DNA from: Candidatus Termititenax sp.
Lineage (GTDB): Bacteria > Margulisbacteria > Riflemargulisbacteria > GWF2-35-9 > DYQY01
Length of the DNA: 13,994 nt
Assembly (NCBI GenBank): GCA_020719045.1
Contig: DYQY01000015.1
Span: 19,636 to 33,629 of the forward strand
Direction: 5' to 3'
Position numbers and translations under genes: made by a program. Each line of letters begins with the position of its first letter. Within the stretch, counting starts at the first letter, position 1. Shown in pieces: positions 1-8,131 of this stretch. The notes beneath the pieces were generated by a model. The model was not told the DNA's origin, did no database searches, and was given only the letters and a program-made list of their open reading frames with translations.

Positions 1-3000
1 AACTCTATCTTCTTGCACCATATAACTTATAAGAGCTTTTCTGTTCTCTTCTCCAGCTACGGCATCCTTCATCGCTACAGGATTCTCATTAACATATCTA
101 GCTACTGCTATAGGATTATTTAAGGCCATTAACTGTTCAGTCTTATTAGCAACAGGCTCATTACTACTAAATATCTTTGCTAAATTACCATCCCTGCTCT
201 TTGTTAAGCTTATTGTCTCAACCGTTGTCTTTAGGTCAGCTATCGCTGCTTGTACTTGTGGCGATACCTCCACCTTCGTACTTGCACTCTGTTTTGCAAC
301 GCTCTCACTTATTTCGCTAACTACTTGTGATAGAGTTTCCATGCTCTTCTTGCTACTTAAATCATTCTTACTTACCTGCTGGATTAGCTCCGCTGATATC
401 GGAACACTCTTACTAAGCTCCTTTAACGCACTGGTTAACTTAGCAACAGCTTCTTTCTCTTGCACTTCAACAACTTCAGGACTACTCTTACTCCTATCTA
501 TAAATGGATTATGAAACGTCTCTATTATTTGCTGTATATTTGCAATCGATTGTGCTGGTGATGTCTCTGACTTTCTTTCCAGCTCGCTTAACATACCAGC
601 ATCTGTCTGTTTTGCCTTTGCTACCTCTGGAACACTACTAATATTTTGTATCTGAACATTACTACTATTAACAGCAGCAACTGCTTGTGTTGATGCTGCT
701 ACTGCTTGAATATTAGCATCCTGCTCAGAAACACTATCAGAAACACTAAAAGAAGAATCACTATTAATTGTCTGAGATGTATTTACTGTGACACTTGTTG
801 AAGTTCTATTTGCCACAGAATCCTTAACACTTGACGGAGCACCTTGTAACTTTAAATCATTATCACGACCATCAGAGTCCATCATTATTTTTCCATCAGA
901 CATAACTGAACTATAATCAGCATGGTTTTTATTGACCATTGCTGTAACCTTCACATTACTATTTGCTTCAACATTAACATCCATCGCTAATAACAAATTA
1001 GCATCACTAGCAGCCTTATTAGGTTTTTCTGAAATACTGAGTACACCATTCTCACTGTTGGTTGACGCTGCTTTGAAATCCAAACTATAAGTAGCCTTGT
1101 TTTTGGTAAATTCAGCAGAAATATGGGCAGTACCATCCTCGTTTGTTGTAATAAAAAGCTTATAATTATTAATTTGCAATTTTTCAGCTAAAGCAGTCGC
1201 TACTAGCATAGCAATATCGCAATCTTTAACATCTTTTTGATACTTACTAAAAACATCCAGTTTTTGCAGCTTTTTAAGGTTAGCACTTAATGTTTTTTCG
1301 GTTAATGCTTCATTTATCTTTTCATATATAGCAGTTTGATCTTTACTTAATGTAGATACCTTCAAACTTGAACTAATCTGACTATTATTATGAATAATAT
1401 TTTCACTTGAAATCGACTCCATATTAGACGATGAGGGCTTTGCTGAAGAAGCTGAATCAACTAAACTTTCTTTCTTACCTAAAACATCTTGAAGAAACTC
1501 TACAATACCAACTTTCTCCAAGGCATCGGCTACTGCCTTTTTGACTTCGGAAATAGACAAAGATGCCTGGAACACATCAATGGCCTCTTGAATCACAGCC
1601 TGAAAAGCAGTAGTAGGGTTAGAGTTTATGCCCTGAATCGCTGAATTAAAGTTAGCACCCTGAGAAGTTCCAGTGGCTGATGACTGTATAATAGCAGCGG
1701 TTGATGCACGCTGTGAAACAGCATCTTGAATACTCTTAGTAAGTAGCTTTGTTGCTATCTCAAGGTTAAATTGTTTTAATCCAAAAGCTGCATTCTTCAC
1801 TTCAAGATACTCTTTTGTTAAAGCTGCCTTGCCTGCATCATCTGTTATTCCCATCGACTTAGCTTTTGCATCTAAGTAGGCTTTGTCAGCAGCTGTCCCC
1901 TGAAAATTATTCATACTTTCTTCTCCACCAAACCTTCTTGCACTAAAAAATGGTGCCCCAGCAAACTTATTAAACTTACTAAAGAACCCCTCAGTAGCCA
2001 CTACTTGATTTGTATTCTTCGTTGCTACTGGTGTTGCTGCAGTATTTGATGCAGACGTTGCAGCAGATGGTGCTGCTGGAGTCCCCGCTGGTTTTGCCTC
2101 TGTTCCTGCTACTCCTCCTGCTGCTTGTAGTGTTGCACTTGTATTGTTTTGGTTATTATTCTCTACCTTAGTAGCCTCATTTTTTGCTGTCTCACTTGTC
2201 TTGCTTAAGGAAGGCAATACTTTCATCGCCAGTCCAACAGCAGGAACGAGGTTACTAATAAAGGAAGGAGCCGCTGATCCTCCTGCTTTCCCTTCATTTT
2301 TTTCAGCAGAAGCCTTTGTCTCTGATTTAGGATCAGTATTATTTGTTGATGAAGGTGAAAGGCTAGCTGTTGTATTAGCATTCGGATTGACAGCTGCAGG
2401 ATTAGCTACTACATTAGGTGCAGGTGCTGGCATTACTGCAGCAGGAGCAGCAATTGGTGTTGCTGTTGTTGAACCTGAGTCTAGTGTTACTGCCGGAGTG
2501 TCTTTTGCAGGGTCTTTAAAATCACTTAAGATTGCGCCCTTAAGTGCATTAACAAGCGCTAAGGCAAAGGCCTGAATCATTGCATCATACATTTGTTGTT
2601 GTCTGTTAGACAAGGTCATCGCATACGAATTTGATTCGGCTTTCTTTGCATTGCTTATAGCAAGGTTAGATAGCGCAGTATTTTTTCCCATTGACTGATT
2701 ATTACCAAAAGCTCTGTCAGCCTTTGCTTCCGCACCATCCCGATACTTATCCCTTGCCACTTTCTCGAAATGCTCTTTCAGAAGCTCCATTATTAAGCTT
2801 CTTAATAATCCCATTAGTGCATTTGTAACTGCATGAGTCATACCAGAACCTTCACCACCATAACCAGTAACCAAAGCCATTACTGCTTTCATTGTGCCTG
2901 ACAAGTCACTAGTAAATCCTTTTCCGTCAGAACTAGTCCCAGATTTAATCCCATCAGCTAGTTGAATAGCTCCACCTACAGCTTGTAAGGCAGCAAATAT

Positions 3001-6000
3001 TATAGTAATCATGCCTGCAGCTTTCATAGCAGATAAGTCTTCCTCTGCCTGGGCAATAGCATTAATTGAAGCAATCTGCATTTTAGCTAATGCTACAGCA
3101 AGAGATAAAGCTATATTCATCGCCTGACCTTGATACTGAACAATAGCTGAAGTTATCTGAAAGTTCTCAACTGTTGATGGTGTTCTAAAAAGCATAGACA
3201 TAACAGCTTGTTTCGCCTCAGCTACTGATTGTGCCACTGCAATCTGTGCTGTCCATGTTCTCATCCAATTCTTAATAGCTGCCTGTGCTGCAAGTGCTGG
3301 AGCTGGATCATAAGCTACTCTACCTCCACCAGATGACACTATCATGCCACTTGCCGCATTGTTTACAGTATCAAATGCTGACTGTGTAAGAGAACTATTC
3401 GTTCCTGAATTTTCTATTTCTTCAAAATTAATCCCAAACATTTCTGAATATGTTTCTTTCATTCTATCAATATTCGCCTGTGCATTATCTTGCATTTCAA
3501 AGGTCTGTGCTATAGACGCTAGTGCTTGCAAAATAGCTGAAACTGCAATAATAATATTAGCAATTGTCTTAACCATCTCTGCTAAATCCTTTAATATTTG
3601 CACTATCTTTAATGCACTTCCAATAGCTGATAAACAAGACAAACCAATACTTATCCATCCCCAAGTATTGGCTGTCTTCATATCATCTTTAGCTTTCTTA
3701 ATTGCTAAAATAGCATCAACGAGTATCTTATCCACCTGTTGCTTAATTTGCTCTTTCTGAGACTCAAAATTCCTCATCTCCATTACATATGAACCAAAGG
3801 CTTGAAATGCAGCCATTGTATATTTAGCTTGGCTTCCCACATTAACTCCAAATAACACAGTTATAACTATAGAGCTTGCCTCTTGGGCAGCAGAAGCAAT
3901 AGCTAACACAGCAAACATCTGTGCTAAAAAGTTCGAAACATTATCAGTACTTGCGCCTAATGCACCAGTCATGGCACTATTTAGTCCCTGATATAATACC
4001 CCCATATCGCCACTTTCTGCATCAATACCTTCATATAACCAATCAGGCACATAAAAAGTAGGCCCCAACGAAAATTCATCCTTGTAGTCTTCATACAATT
4101 TCTTAGCAAACTTATAGGTTTCCTCTGCCTCTTTCATCGAGTCAAGGGCATTATAAATACCCCAAAGAGCTCCCGCAATTGAAATTGCAATTCCGCCTGG
4201 AACAAAAGCTGCCGCTAATGATGCAATTGTCACAAAACTATTGATAATGTGCATAGTCATTTTATGCTTCAACTGTCCAATTTGTTGATTAACACTCTTT
4301 AACTGCATCTCAACTTGTAGTTTTCTGTTTGCTTCCTGAGTTCTAGAAAACAACATCGAAGCATTATAATCAAACGCAGAACTTATATTTGCGAATGTTC
4401 CATTTACCCAAGTTTGAAGCACTTGCATACCATCAACTTTGGTTTGCACGTTGAACAACACCTGCATAACAGCGCTACTAGCATCTGCCATAGCATCAAA
4501 TATAGCAATCATAGCAAGTATCATAATCTGACAGGCCATTATTTGTGCGTTGTAATCATTTATTTGACCAGAATCGCTCATTGCACCCACTAAACCCCAA
4601 GCATTTGCAACCACATTATTTAGTTGACCCCCAAAACTAGTTGCCATAGTATTTGTGCTTATAATGTTCCCAACAGAATTACCACCACTACCATATTCTT
4701 GAGCAATATTATCAATAAAAAGTAAGTTATATTGTAAAGTTACATCGTTCTCTAAATTAAGTTTCATTTGCTCCAAGATTTCTAACTGATATTCCATTTG
4801 ATCATAACCATATCCAAATAAAGCATACCCAATTGGACCCAAAAGACCACTCATAAAAGCTGAAAAAACAGACTGCCCTTGGGCCAAAGCTACGATCATA
4901 GTTAAAATTTGGCCAATAACAGGAATAAAAGCCAAGCAAGAGGTTAATAATCCACTCCAGAAACTTGGTGCATCTTTAACCTTATCCCACAAAGCTGCAG
5001 CGTCACCATATCGCTTTTGAGCAAGCTTTATATTTTCTTCCATCTGAACAGCAATCTTAAGGAAACTTGAATACCTGGATATCCACTGCTTTTCTGCTGA
5101 CCTAAATGCTGCAGCAATAGCTGCTATATTTGCCTTATCATCACTTTTTGAATTTATGCCAAAGAGCACCTTCAAAACCAAGCTTGCAACATCCATTGTA
5201 GTTTCTGATATTAAATAGCCAGTCTGTTCCTGCATAACCATTGTGTCAAACCTTGCAGAAACAATTAAATTATTCTCAACAGACTCTCCCTCTAAAACTT
5301 GCTGCCAAATATTATCACTTTCCCAAGAACTTTTAATTGATGATATTTTCTCCATAGCTGCTTTGCAAGACTCAATCATCATGTTGTTAACACCACTGTA
5401 TTGTTGTAATAAAAGTAAACTTGCATGTGAAACGAGCACATTCTCGTAAGATGATCGTTTTTTAGAATCTACCTTCTGAGCACATTTCTCAGCTATACGC
5501 TTTGCTTCTTCCATATTGTGTTCATAGGCTTTCTGATTAGCCTCATTAGCATCTTCAAGTGCCATTGAAATAATCGTATCAAGATGACTAACGGCTGAAG
5601 AATAACTATCAGAGATTCTCTGTGAAGATAACACCTCAACACTCTCATACTCATATTGAAATAAATACTCAATTATCATCTTCTTCACATCAAGCAGCTC
5701 ATTAAACAAAATTACTGCAGCCATCATAATGTAAATCTGAATTTGAATACCTATAAACTGGTCAACCATCCCCTCAAAATCAACACCAGTAAATGGCATC
5801 CAGTTTCCTGCTGCAAAGGCAGCGGTTTCTTCTGTAACCCCAGAAAGGTCTACACCTATCTCATAGAAGTATTGTTGATAATTAATTAAATTCTGAACAT
5901 GCACATTGTATTGTGCTTGTGCATTTAAAAATACATTAATAATACTATTCATTGCTACTGAAGAATTAACTTGGCTTGTACTCGCAGCAGCTGTATACAT

Positions 6001-7926
6001 ACTTGTCTCATAATGGGGGTTCTCAAAAACTAATGTCTCTCCTGAATATGAGTACACCTCTAAGCTATTCTGATTAAAGGATACATTATATTTACTAGTG
6101 TCTACGACAGACAAAGACTCTATGCTATTAATAGTCTTTGCACTTGTAAGATCGAAAGCAATTGTAGTGCCTAACCCACTAGTATATCCAGCAACTACGT
6201 GCCCCTGATCATCTTTATTACCATTCTCTATATAAACCTTCAACTTATCTTCAGAAACTCCTGCAGCAAGACAAATATTTACAAACAAAATAGTTAAATC
6301 TTCGCAATCTCCTCCACCATTCTCAATAGTACTTTCAGCTTTTTGCCAAACTAACCCTGATTCTTCATCACTAAAATATTCATACTCTTTAATAACATAA
6401 TTATATACAGCGACAGTCACCTCTTCTTCGGACATTGACGGAGTAATTAACCCAGCTGTTTTCATTTCTTGCACTATATCTGTAACTATAAAATTGTCTG
6501 ACTCAATAAAGGTTCTAACATCAACAGTATCTGCTCCGTCATATGCTAAAACAGTTGGCTGAGTAACTGTTCCATCCATATTAAATATCTTAATAAAACT
6601 AGCTTCCTCAATTATTTTTGTATCATTGATGGTGCTAATTTCTTTCTCCTTAGACACATCCAATTCACGAATAACATTATCTTCTGTTACATATCCAACA
6701 ACCAATTCTTCTAAAATACTTCCTTCTGGAGTATTCATAAAAACTTTCACTTTGCTCTCGTCAACTCCTGCTGCCAAATATAGATTTGCCAACAATAAAC
6801 TCCTATCTTCGTTGTTTCCCTGTCCTTTCGTGATTGTTGTTGAAGATGGTTGCCAAATAAAGGCTACTTCTGCATCTTCATAAAACTCATACTCTCTTAC
6901 TACATAGTTAAAAATCGCAACGATAACCTCTTCTTCGCTCATGTCATCATCTAATATGCCATCGGCCTTCAAATTTTCTATTACTTCTAAAACTTCAACA
7001 TCCTCTGGCTTAATAAAAATATGAACGTCTCTTGTTTTTCTTTGTCCCAATAAAATGAAATCTGTTCTTTCAGGCGGTGCTTCTTCAGCACCAAGAATAT
7101 CTTTTAAGCTATCTTCTATACTAACTTCGACAATCTCTATATCAGGATTGCTCCTAACCAACTCTTCGGCTTTAATCATTATTTCTTCTAATTTTTTAGC
7201 GGCAACGTGGATACTATCCTCAACGCTAAATTGCTCTTCCTTATCTAGTTTGTTTATTGCTACCTGAATAGTTTCATCTAGCAAAACAAATTCTTCTTCT
7301 GAAAACAAAACCTGTTCTCCAGAAAATATTTCTTCAGAATCCTCTGACGGTATTTTTGGTTCTAATGTATCAATAATGCCAAGCATCTCATCTAATATCC
7401 CAGCAATATTTTCTCCTACTGCCTCAATCTCAATTGGAAAGCTAGAAGTTTCCTCAATTTTATTAACGATTCTACCTAACAGACTAACAACTTCTTCTAA
7501 ACTATCAGTTAGCGAGACCTGTTCATTAACAATTTTAACTAAATTCGTGTTGTATTCATCAACAATCGCATTTACTTCTTTTCCTTGCCCAACTTGGCTC
7601 TGAAAAAACTTAGTTACTTCCTCATCGATTACAGCTGCACCCTCTTCAAGTAACTGCATTACATCATCATTTAAAATATATGATTTATCCTCTTGGATTG
7701 CTTTCATTAGAGTCTTTTTTACCGATTTAATATCAGTACCAATTGATGAGCCATTCTCTGAGCCTGAGCTAGCTCCGGAAATAAAGAGCTTATCGTCTTC
7801 TATCCTACCTACCTCAAGGTCATCATCATCAATTATATAGTTTCTATCTACTAAACCTGCACCAGCTAAGCCATCAATGCCTATTCCTTGGTCGTTAGTA
7901 ATCTCCATATTATTTTGTATTTCCAT
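1..7926 (-). CDS. Giant multidomain protein with transglutaminase-like peptidase domains and repeated hydrophobic helical modules (C-terminus beyond window)
   Basis: I checked every codon of this frame. It has no stop from the ATG at 7926 to the window edge: 2642 codons, C-terminus missing. I do not recognise the whole protein. Layout by residue: 1-60 acidic and probably disordered; 60-290 acidic helices; 300-423 and 469-592 duplicated transglutaminase-like domains; 725-1670 five degenerate helical modules with hydrophobic stretches near 989-1036, 1227-1260, 1422-1476 and 1636-1662; 1805-1980 Pro/Ala/Thr/Asn linker; 2191-2285 a third Cys/His/Asp fold; 2300-2642 Ser-rich, then helical. No Sec signal peptide is visible at the N-terminus. 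The start fits a GGGGG(A) run just upstream and a TATAAT that would give a leader of about 20 bases; ATG at residue 7 is the alternative. A large surface, secreted or membrane-inserting protein processed by its own peptidase domain is inference. Coding assignment is certain, function is not. Confidence 0.9.
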   Translation of the reverse strand, partial: MEIQNNMEITNDQGIGIDGLAGAGLVDRNYIIDDDDLEVGRIEDDKLFISGASSGSENGSSIGTDIKSVKKTLMKAIQEDKSYILNDDVMQLLEEGAAVIDEEVTKFFQSQVGQGKEVNAIVDEYNTNLVKIVNEQVSLTDSLEEVVSLLGRIVNKIEETSSFPIEIEAVGENIAGILDEMLGIIDTLEPKIPSEDSEEIFSGEQVLFSEEEFVLLDETIQVAINKLDKEEQFSVEDSIHVAAKKLEEIMIKAEELVRSNPDIEIVEVSIEDSLKDILGAEEAPPERTDFILLGQRKTRDVHIFIKPEDVEVLEVIENLKADGILDDDMSEEEVIVAIFNYVVREYEFYEDAEVAFIWQPSSTTITKGQGNNEDRSLLLANLYLAAGVDESKVKVFMNTPEGSILEELVVGYVTEDNVIRELDVSKEKEISTINDTKIIEEASFIKIFNMDGTVTQPTVLAYDGADTVDVRTFIESDNFIVTDIVQEMKTAGLITPSMSEEEVTVAVYNYVIKEYEYFSDEESGLVWQKAESTIENGGGDCEDLTILFVNICLAAGVSEDKLKVYIENGNKDDQGHVVAGYTSGLGTTIAFDLTSAKTINSIESLSVVDTSKYNVSFNQNSLEVYSYSGETLVFENPHYETSMYTAAASTSQVNSSVAMNSIINVFLNAQAQYNVHVQNLINYQQYFYEIGVDLSGVTEETAAFAAGNWMPFTGVDFEGMVDQFIGIQIQIYIMMAAVILFNELLDVKKMIIEYLFQYEYESVEVLSSQRISDSYSSAVSHLDTIISMALEDANEANQKAYEHNMEEAKRIAEKCAQKVDSKKRSSYENVLVSHASLLLLQQYSGVNNMMIESCKAAMEKISSIKSSWESDNIWQQVLEGESVENNLIVSARFDTMVMQEQTGYLISETTMDVASLVLKVLFGINSKSDDKANIAAIAAAFRSAEKQWISRYSSFLKIAVQMEENIKLAQKRYGDAAALWDKVKDAPSFWSGLLTSCLAFIPVIGQILTMIVALAQGQSVFSAFMSGLLGPIGYALFGYGYDQMEYQLEILEQMKLNLENDVTLQYNLLFIDNIAQEYGSGGNSVGNIISTNTMATSFGGQLNNVVANAWGLVGAMSDSGQINDYNAQIMACQIMILAMIAIFDAMADASSAVMQVLFNVQTKVDGMQVLQTWVNGTFANISSAFDYNASMLFSRTQEANRKLQVEMQLKSVNQQIGQLKHKMTMHIINSFVTIASLAAAFVPGGIAISIAGALWGIYNALDSMKEAEETYKFAKKLYEDYKDEFSLGPTFYVPDWLYEGIDAESGDMGVLYQGLNSAMTGALGASTDNVSNFLAQMFAVLAIASAAQEASSIVITVLFGVNVGSQAKYTMAAFQAFGSYVMEMRNFESQKEQIKQQVDKILVDAILAIKKAKDDMKTANTWGWISIGLSCLSAIGSALKIVQILKDLAEMVKTIANIIIAVSAILQALASIAQTFEMQDNAQANIDRMKETYSEMFGINFEEIENSGTNSSLTQSAFDTVNNAASGMIVSSGGGRVAYDPAPALAAQAAIKNWMRTWTAQIAVAQSVAEAKQAVMSMLFRTPSTVENFQITSAIVQYQGQAMNIALSLAVALAKMQIASINAIAQAEEDLSAMKAAGMITIIFAALQAVGGAIQLADGIKSGTSSDGKGFTSDLSGTMKAVMALVTGYGGEGSGMTHAVTNALMGLLRSLIMELLKEHFEKVARDKYRDGAEAKADRAFGNNQSMGKNTALSNLAISNAKKAESNSYAMTLSNRQQQMYDAMIQAFALALVNALKGAILSDFKDPAKDTPAVTLDSGSTTATPIAAPAAVMPAPAPNVVANPAAVNPNANTTASLSPSSTNNTDPKSETKASAEKNEGKAGGSAAPSFISNLVPAVGLAMKVLPSLSKTSETAKNEATKVENNNQNNTSATLQAAGGVAGTEAKPAGTPAAPSAATSASNTAATPVATKNTNQVVATEGFFSKFNKFAGAPFFSARRFGGEESMNNFQGTAADKAYLDAKAKSMGITDDAGKAALTKEYLEVKNAAFGLKQFNLEIATKLLTKSIQDAVSQRASTAAIIQSSATGTSQGANFNSAIQGINSNPTTAFQAVIQEAIDVFQASLSISEVKKAVADALEKVGIVEFLQDVLGKKESLVDSASSAKPSSSNMESISSENIIHNNSQISSSLKVSTLSKDQTAIYEKINEALTEKTLSANLKKLQKLDVFSKYQKDVKDCDIAMLVATALAEKLQINNYKLFITTNEDGTAHISAEFTKNKATYSLDFKAASTNSENGVLSISEKPNKAASDANLLLAMDVNVEANSNVKVTAMVNKNHADYSSVMSDGKIMMDSDGRDNDLKLQGAPSSVKDSVANRTSTSVTVNTSQTINSDSSFSVSDSVSEQDANIQAVAASTQAVAAVNSSNVQIQNISSVPEVAKAKQTDAGMLSELERKSETSPAQSIANIQQIIETFHNPFIDRSKSSPEVVEVQEKEAVAKLTSALKELSKSVPISAELIQQVSKNDLSSKKSMETLSQVVSEISESVAKQSASTKVEVSPQVQAAIADLKTTVETISLTKSRDGNLAKIFSSNEPVANKTEQLMALNNPIAVARYVNENPVAMKDAVAGEENRKALISYMVQEDRV
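1072..1356 (-). other. Candidate third transglutaminase-like fold (residues 2191-2285)
   Basis: A helical lead-in (SKDQTAIYEKINEAL) is followed by KDCDIAMLVATALAEKL with Cys2236, then TAHISAEF with His2268, then YSLDFKA with Asp2283. The spacings of 32 and 15 residues are close to the 35 and 16 of the clear copy at residues 541, 576 and 592. The pattern of a helix starting at the Cys and two strands carrying His and Asp is the same, though overall identity is low. It was recognised by eye and is less certain than the tandem pair. Confidence 0.5.
1987..2514 (-). other. Low-complexity Pro/Ala/Thr/Ser/Asn linker (residues about 1805-1980)
   Basis: Two low-complexity runs rich in Ala, Pro, Thr, Ser and Asn (about 1810-1888 and 1905-1975) flank a short hydrophobic piece (FISNLVPAVGLAMKVL, from residue 1889). 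They separate the repeated helical modules from the Ser-rich C-terminal part. This looks like a flexible spacer in a modular protein. The antisense open frame at 2144-2575 is a by-product of this biased composition. Confidence 0.6.
2917..5754 (-). repeat. Five degenerate hydrophobic helical modules inside the giant protein (residues about 725-1670)
   Basis: A signature of roughly (D/E)(A/V)xxxhhxxLFxh, where h is hydrophobic, recurs five times. The LF cores are at residues 755-756 (IIEYLFQYE), 921-922 (VLKVLFGIN), 1157-1158 (VMQVLFNVQ), 1358-1359 (VITVLFGVN) and 1579-1580 (VMSMLFRTP), spaced 166, 236, 201 and 221 residues. The last four copies are followed by amphipathic helices and then a hydrophobic Ala/Gly/Ile/Val stretch; in the first copy the main hydrophobic stretch (728-745) comes before the signature. 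The DNA copies have diverged too far to look like nucleotide repeats, so the duplication is old. The hydrophobic hairpin-like segments recall alpha-helical pore formers and type III translocators, but that likeness is only in general character. Confidence 0.65.
6151..6522 (-). other. Transglutaminase-like cysteine peptidase domain with intact triad, second copy (residues 469-592)
   Basis: The motif GGGDCEDLTILF carries Cys541, DDQGHVVAGY carries His576 and AFDLTS carries Asp592. The order and spacing (35 and 16 residues) resemble the bacterial transglutaminase-like cysteine proteinase family (LapG-type; Cys135, His172 and Asp189 in LapG as I recall). In that family the reaction is calcium-dependent cleavage of a large adhesin. 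Whether this copy cleaves its own chain, another protein, or acts as a transferase cannot be told from sequence. Confidence 0.75.
6658..7029 (-). other. Degenerate transglutaminase-like domain, first copy (residues 300-423 of the giant protein)
   Basis: This segment aligns without a gap to residues 469-592 (offset 169). I count about 45 identities over the first 113 aligned positions. Shared landmarks are the DV..FI opening, MSEEEV.VA..NYV..EYE, a WQ pair, G.G..ED and LAAGV....K.KV. At the catalytic Cys position this copy has Asn372 (GQGNNEDR against GGGDCEDL). At the His position it has Glu407, while Asp423 is kept. Copy one is therefore probably inactive and may serve as a structural, binding or inhibitory partner of copy two. 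Confidence 0.8.
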
Positions 7927-7952
7927 AAATCCCCCAAGTAGACTCTATGTCT

Positions 7953-7958
7953 ATTATA
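7953..7958 (-). promoter_or_regulatory. Possible -10 element for the giant gene
   Basis: The minus strand reads TATAAT here, which would start transcription near 7946, about 20 bases before the ATG at 7926. The short leader would hold the GGGGGA run as ribosome-binding site. No good -35 hexamer is present at the right distance (best three of six), so the promoter is weak or activator-dependent. The 203-bp region 7927-8129 otherwise shows no gene and no clear RNA structure. Confidence 0.4.
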
Positions 7959-8103
7959 CTTAATATCCATAATTATTCTATTAACTGCTAGCTATTTATT
8001 AATAAAAAGCAAAACACCTTATCCCACGTTATTAAACGCTCAAATCTCCGTCTCTTTTGCATTAATTCTTCTTAATGTTTAATCACCAAATAACTAAGCT
8101 TAC

Positions 8104-8131
8104 TTGAAAAGGGATGGATAACACTTATAAT
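8104..8131 (+). promoter_or_regulatory. Promoter overlapping the start of the YcaO gene
   Basis: TTGAAA (8104-8109), a 16-bp spacer and a perfect TATAAT (8126-8131) form the best promoter-like sequence in the intergenic region. The -10 overlaps the first in-frame ATG (8130). If used, transcription would begin near 8138, so translation would start at the second in-frame ATG (8142) on an almost leaderless message. Confidence 0.45.

Noticed and set aside
2144-2575. 143-residue open frame on the plus strand
   Set aside because: It is antisense to the Ala/Pro/Thr-rich linker of the giant gene; the biased codons leave the opposite strand open. It has no ribosome-binding site and no recognisable domain.
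3344-3760. 138-residue hydrophobic, Cys-rich open frame on the plus strand
   Set aside because: It is antisense to the hydrophobic helical modules of the giant gene. The other plus-strand frames at 5243, 6626, 7055 and 7376 are shadows of the same kind.
2917-5754. Helical modules as a true type III secretion translocator
   Set aside because: The likeness is only general (hydrophobic helices with coiled-coil-like stretches). There is no chaperone, needle or ATPase gene nearby and the protein is far too large.
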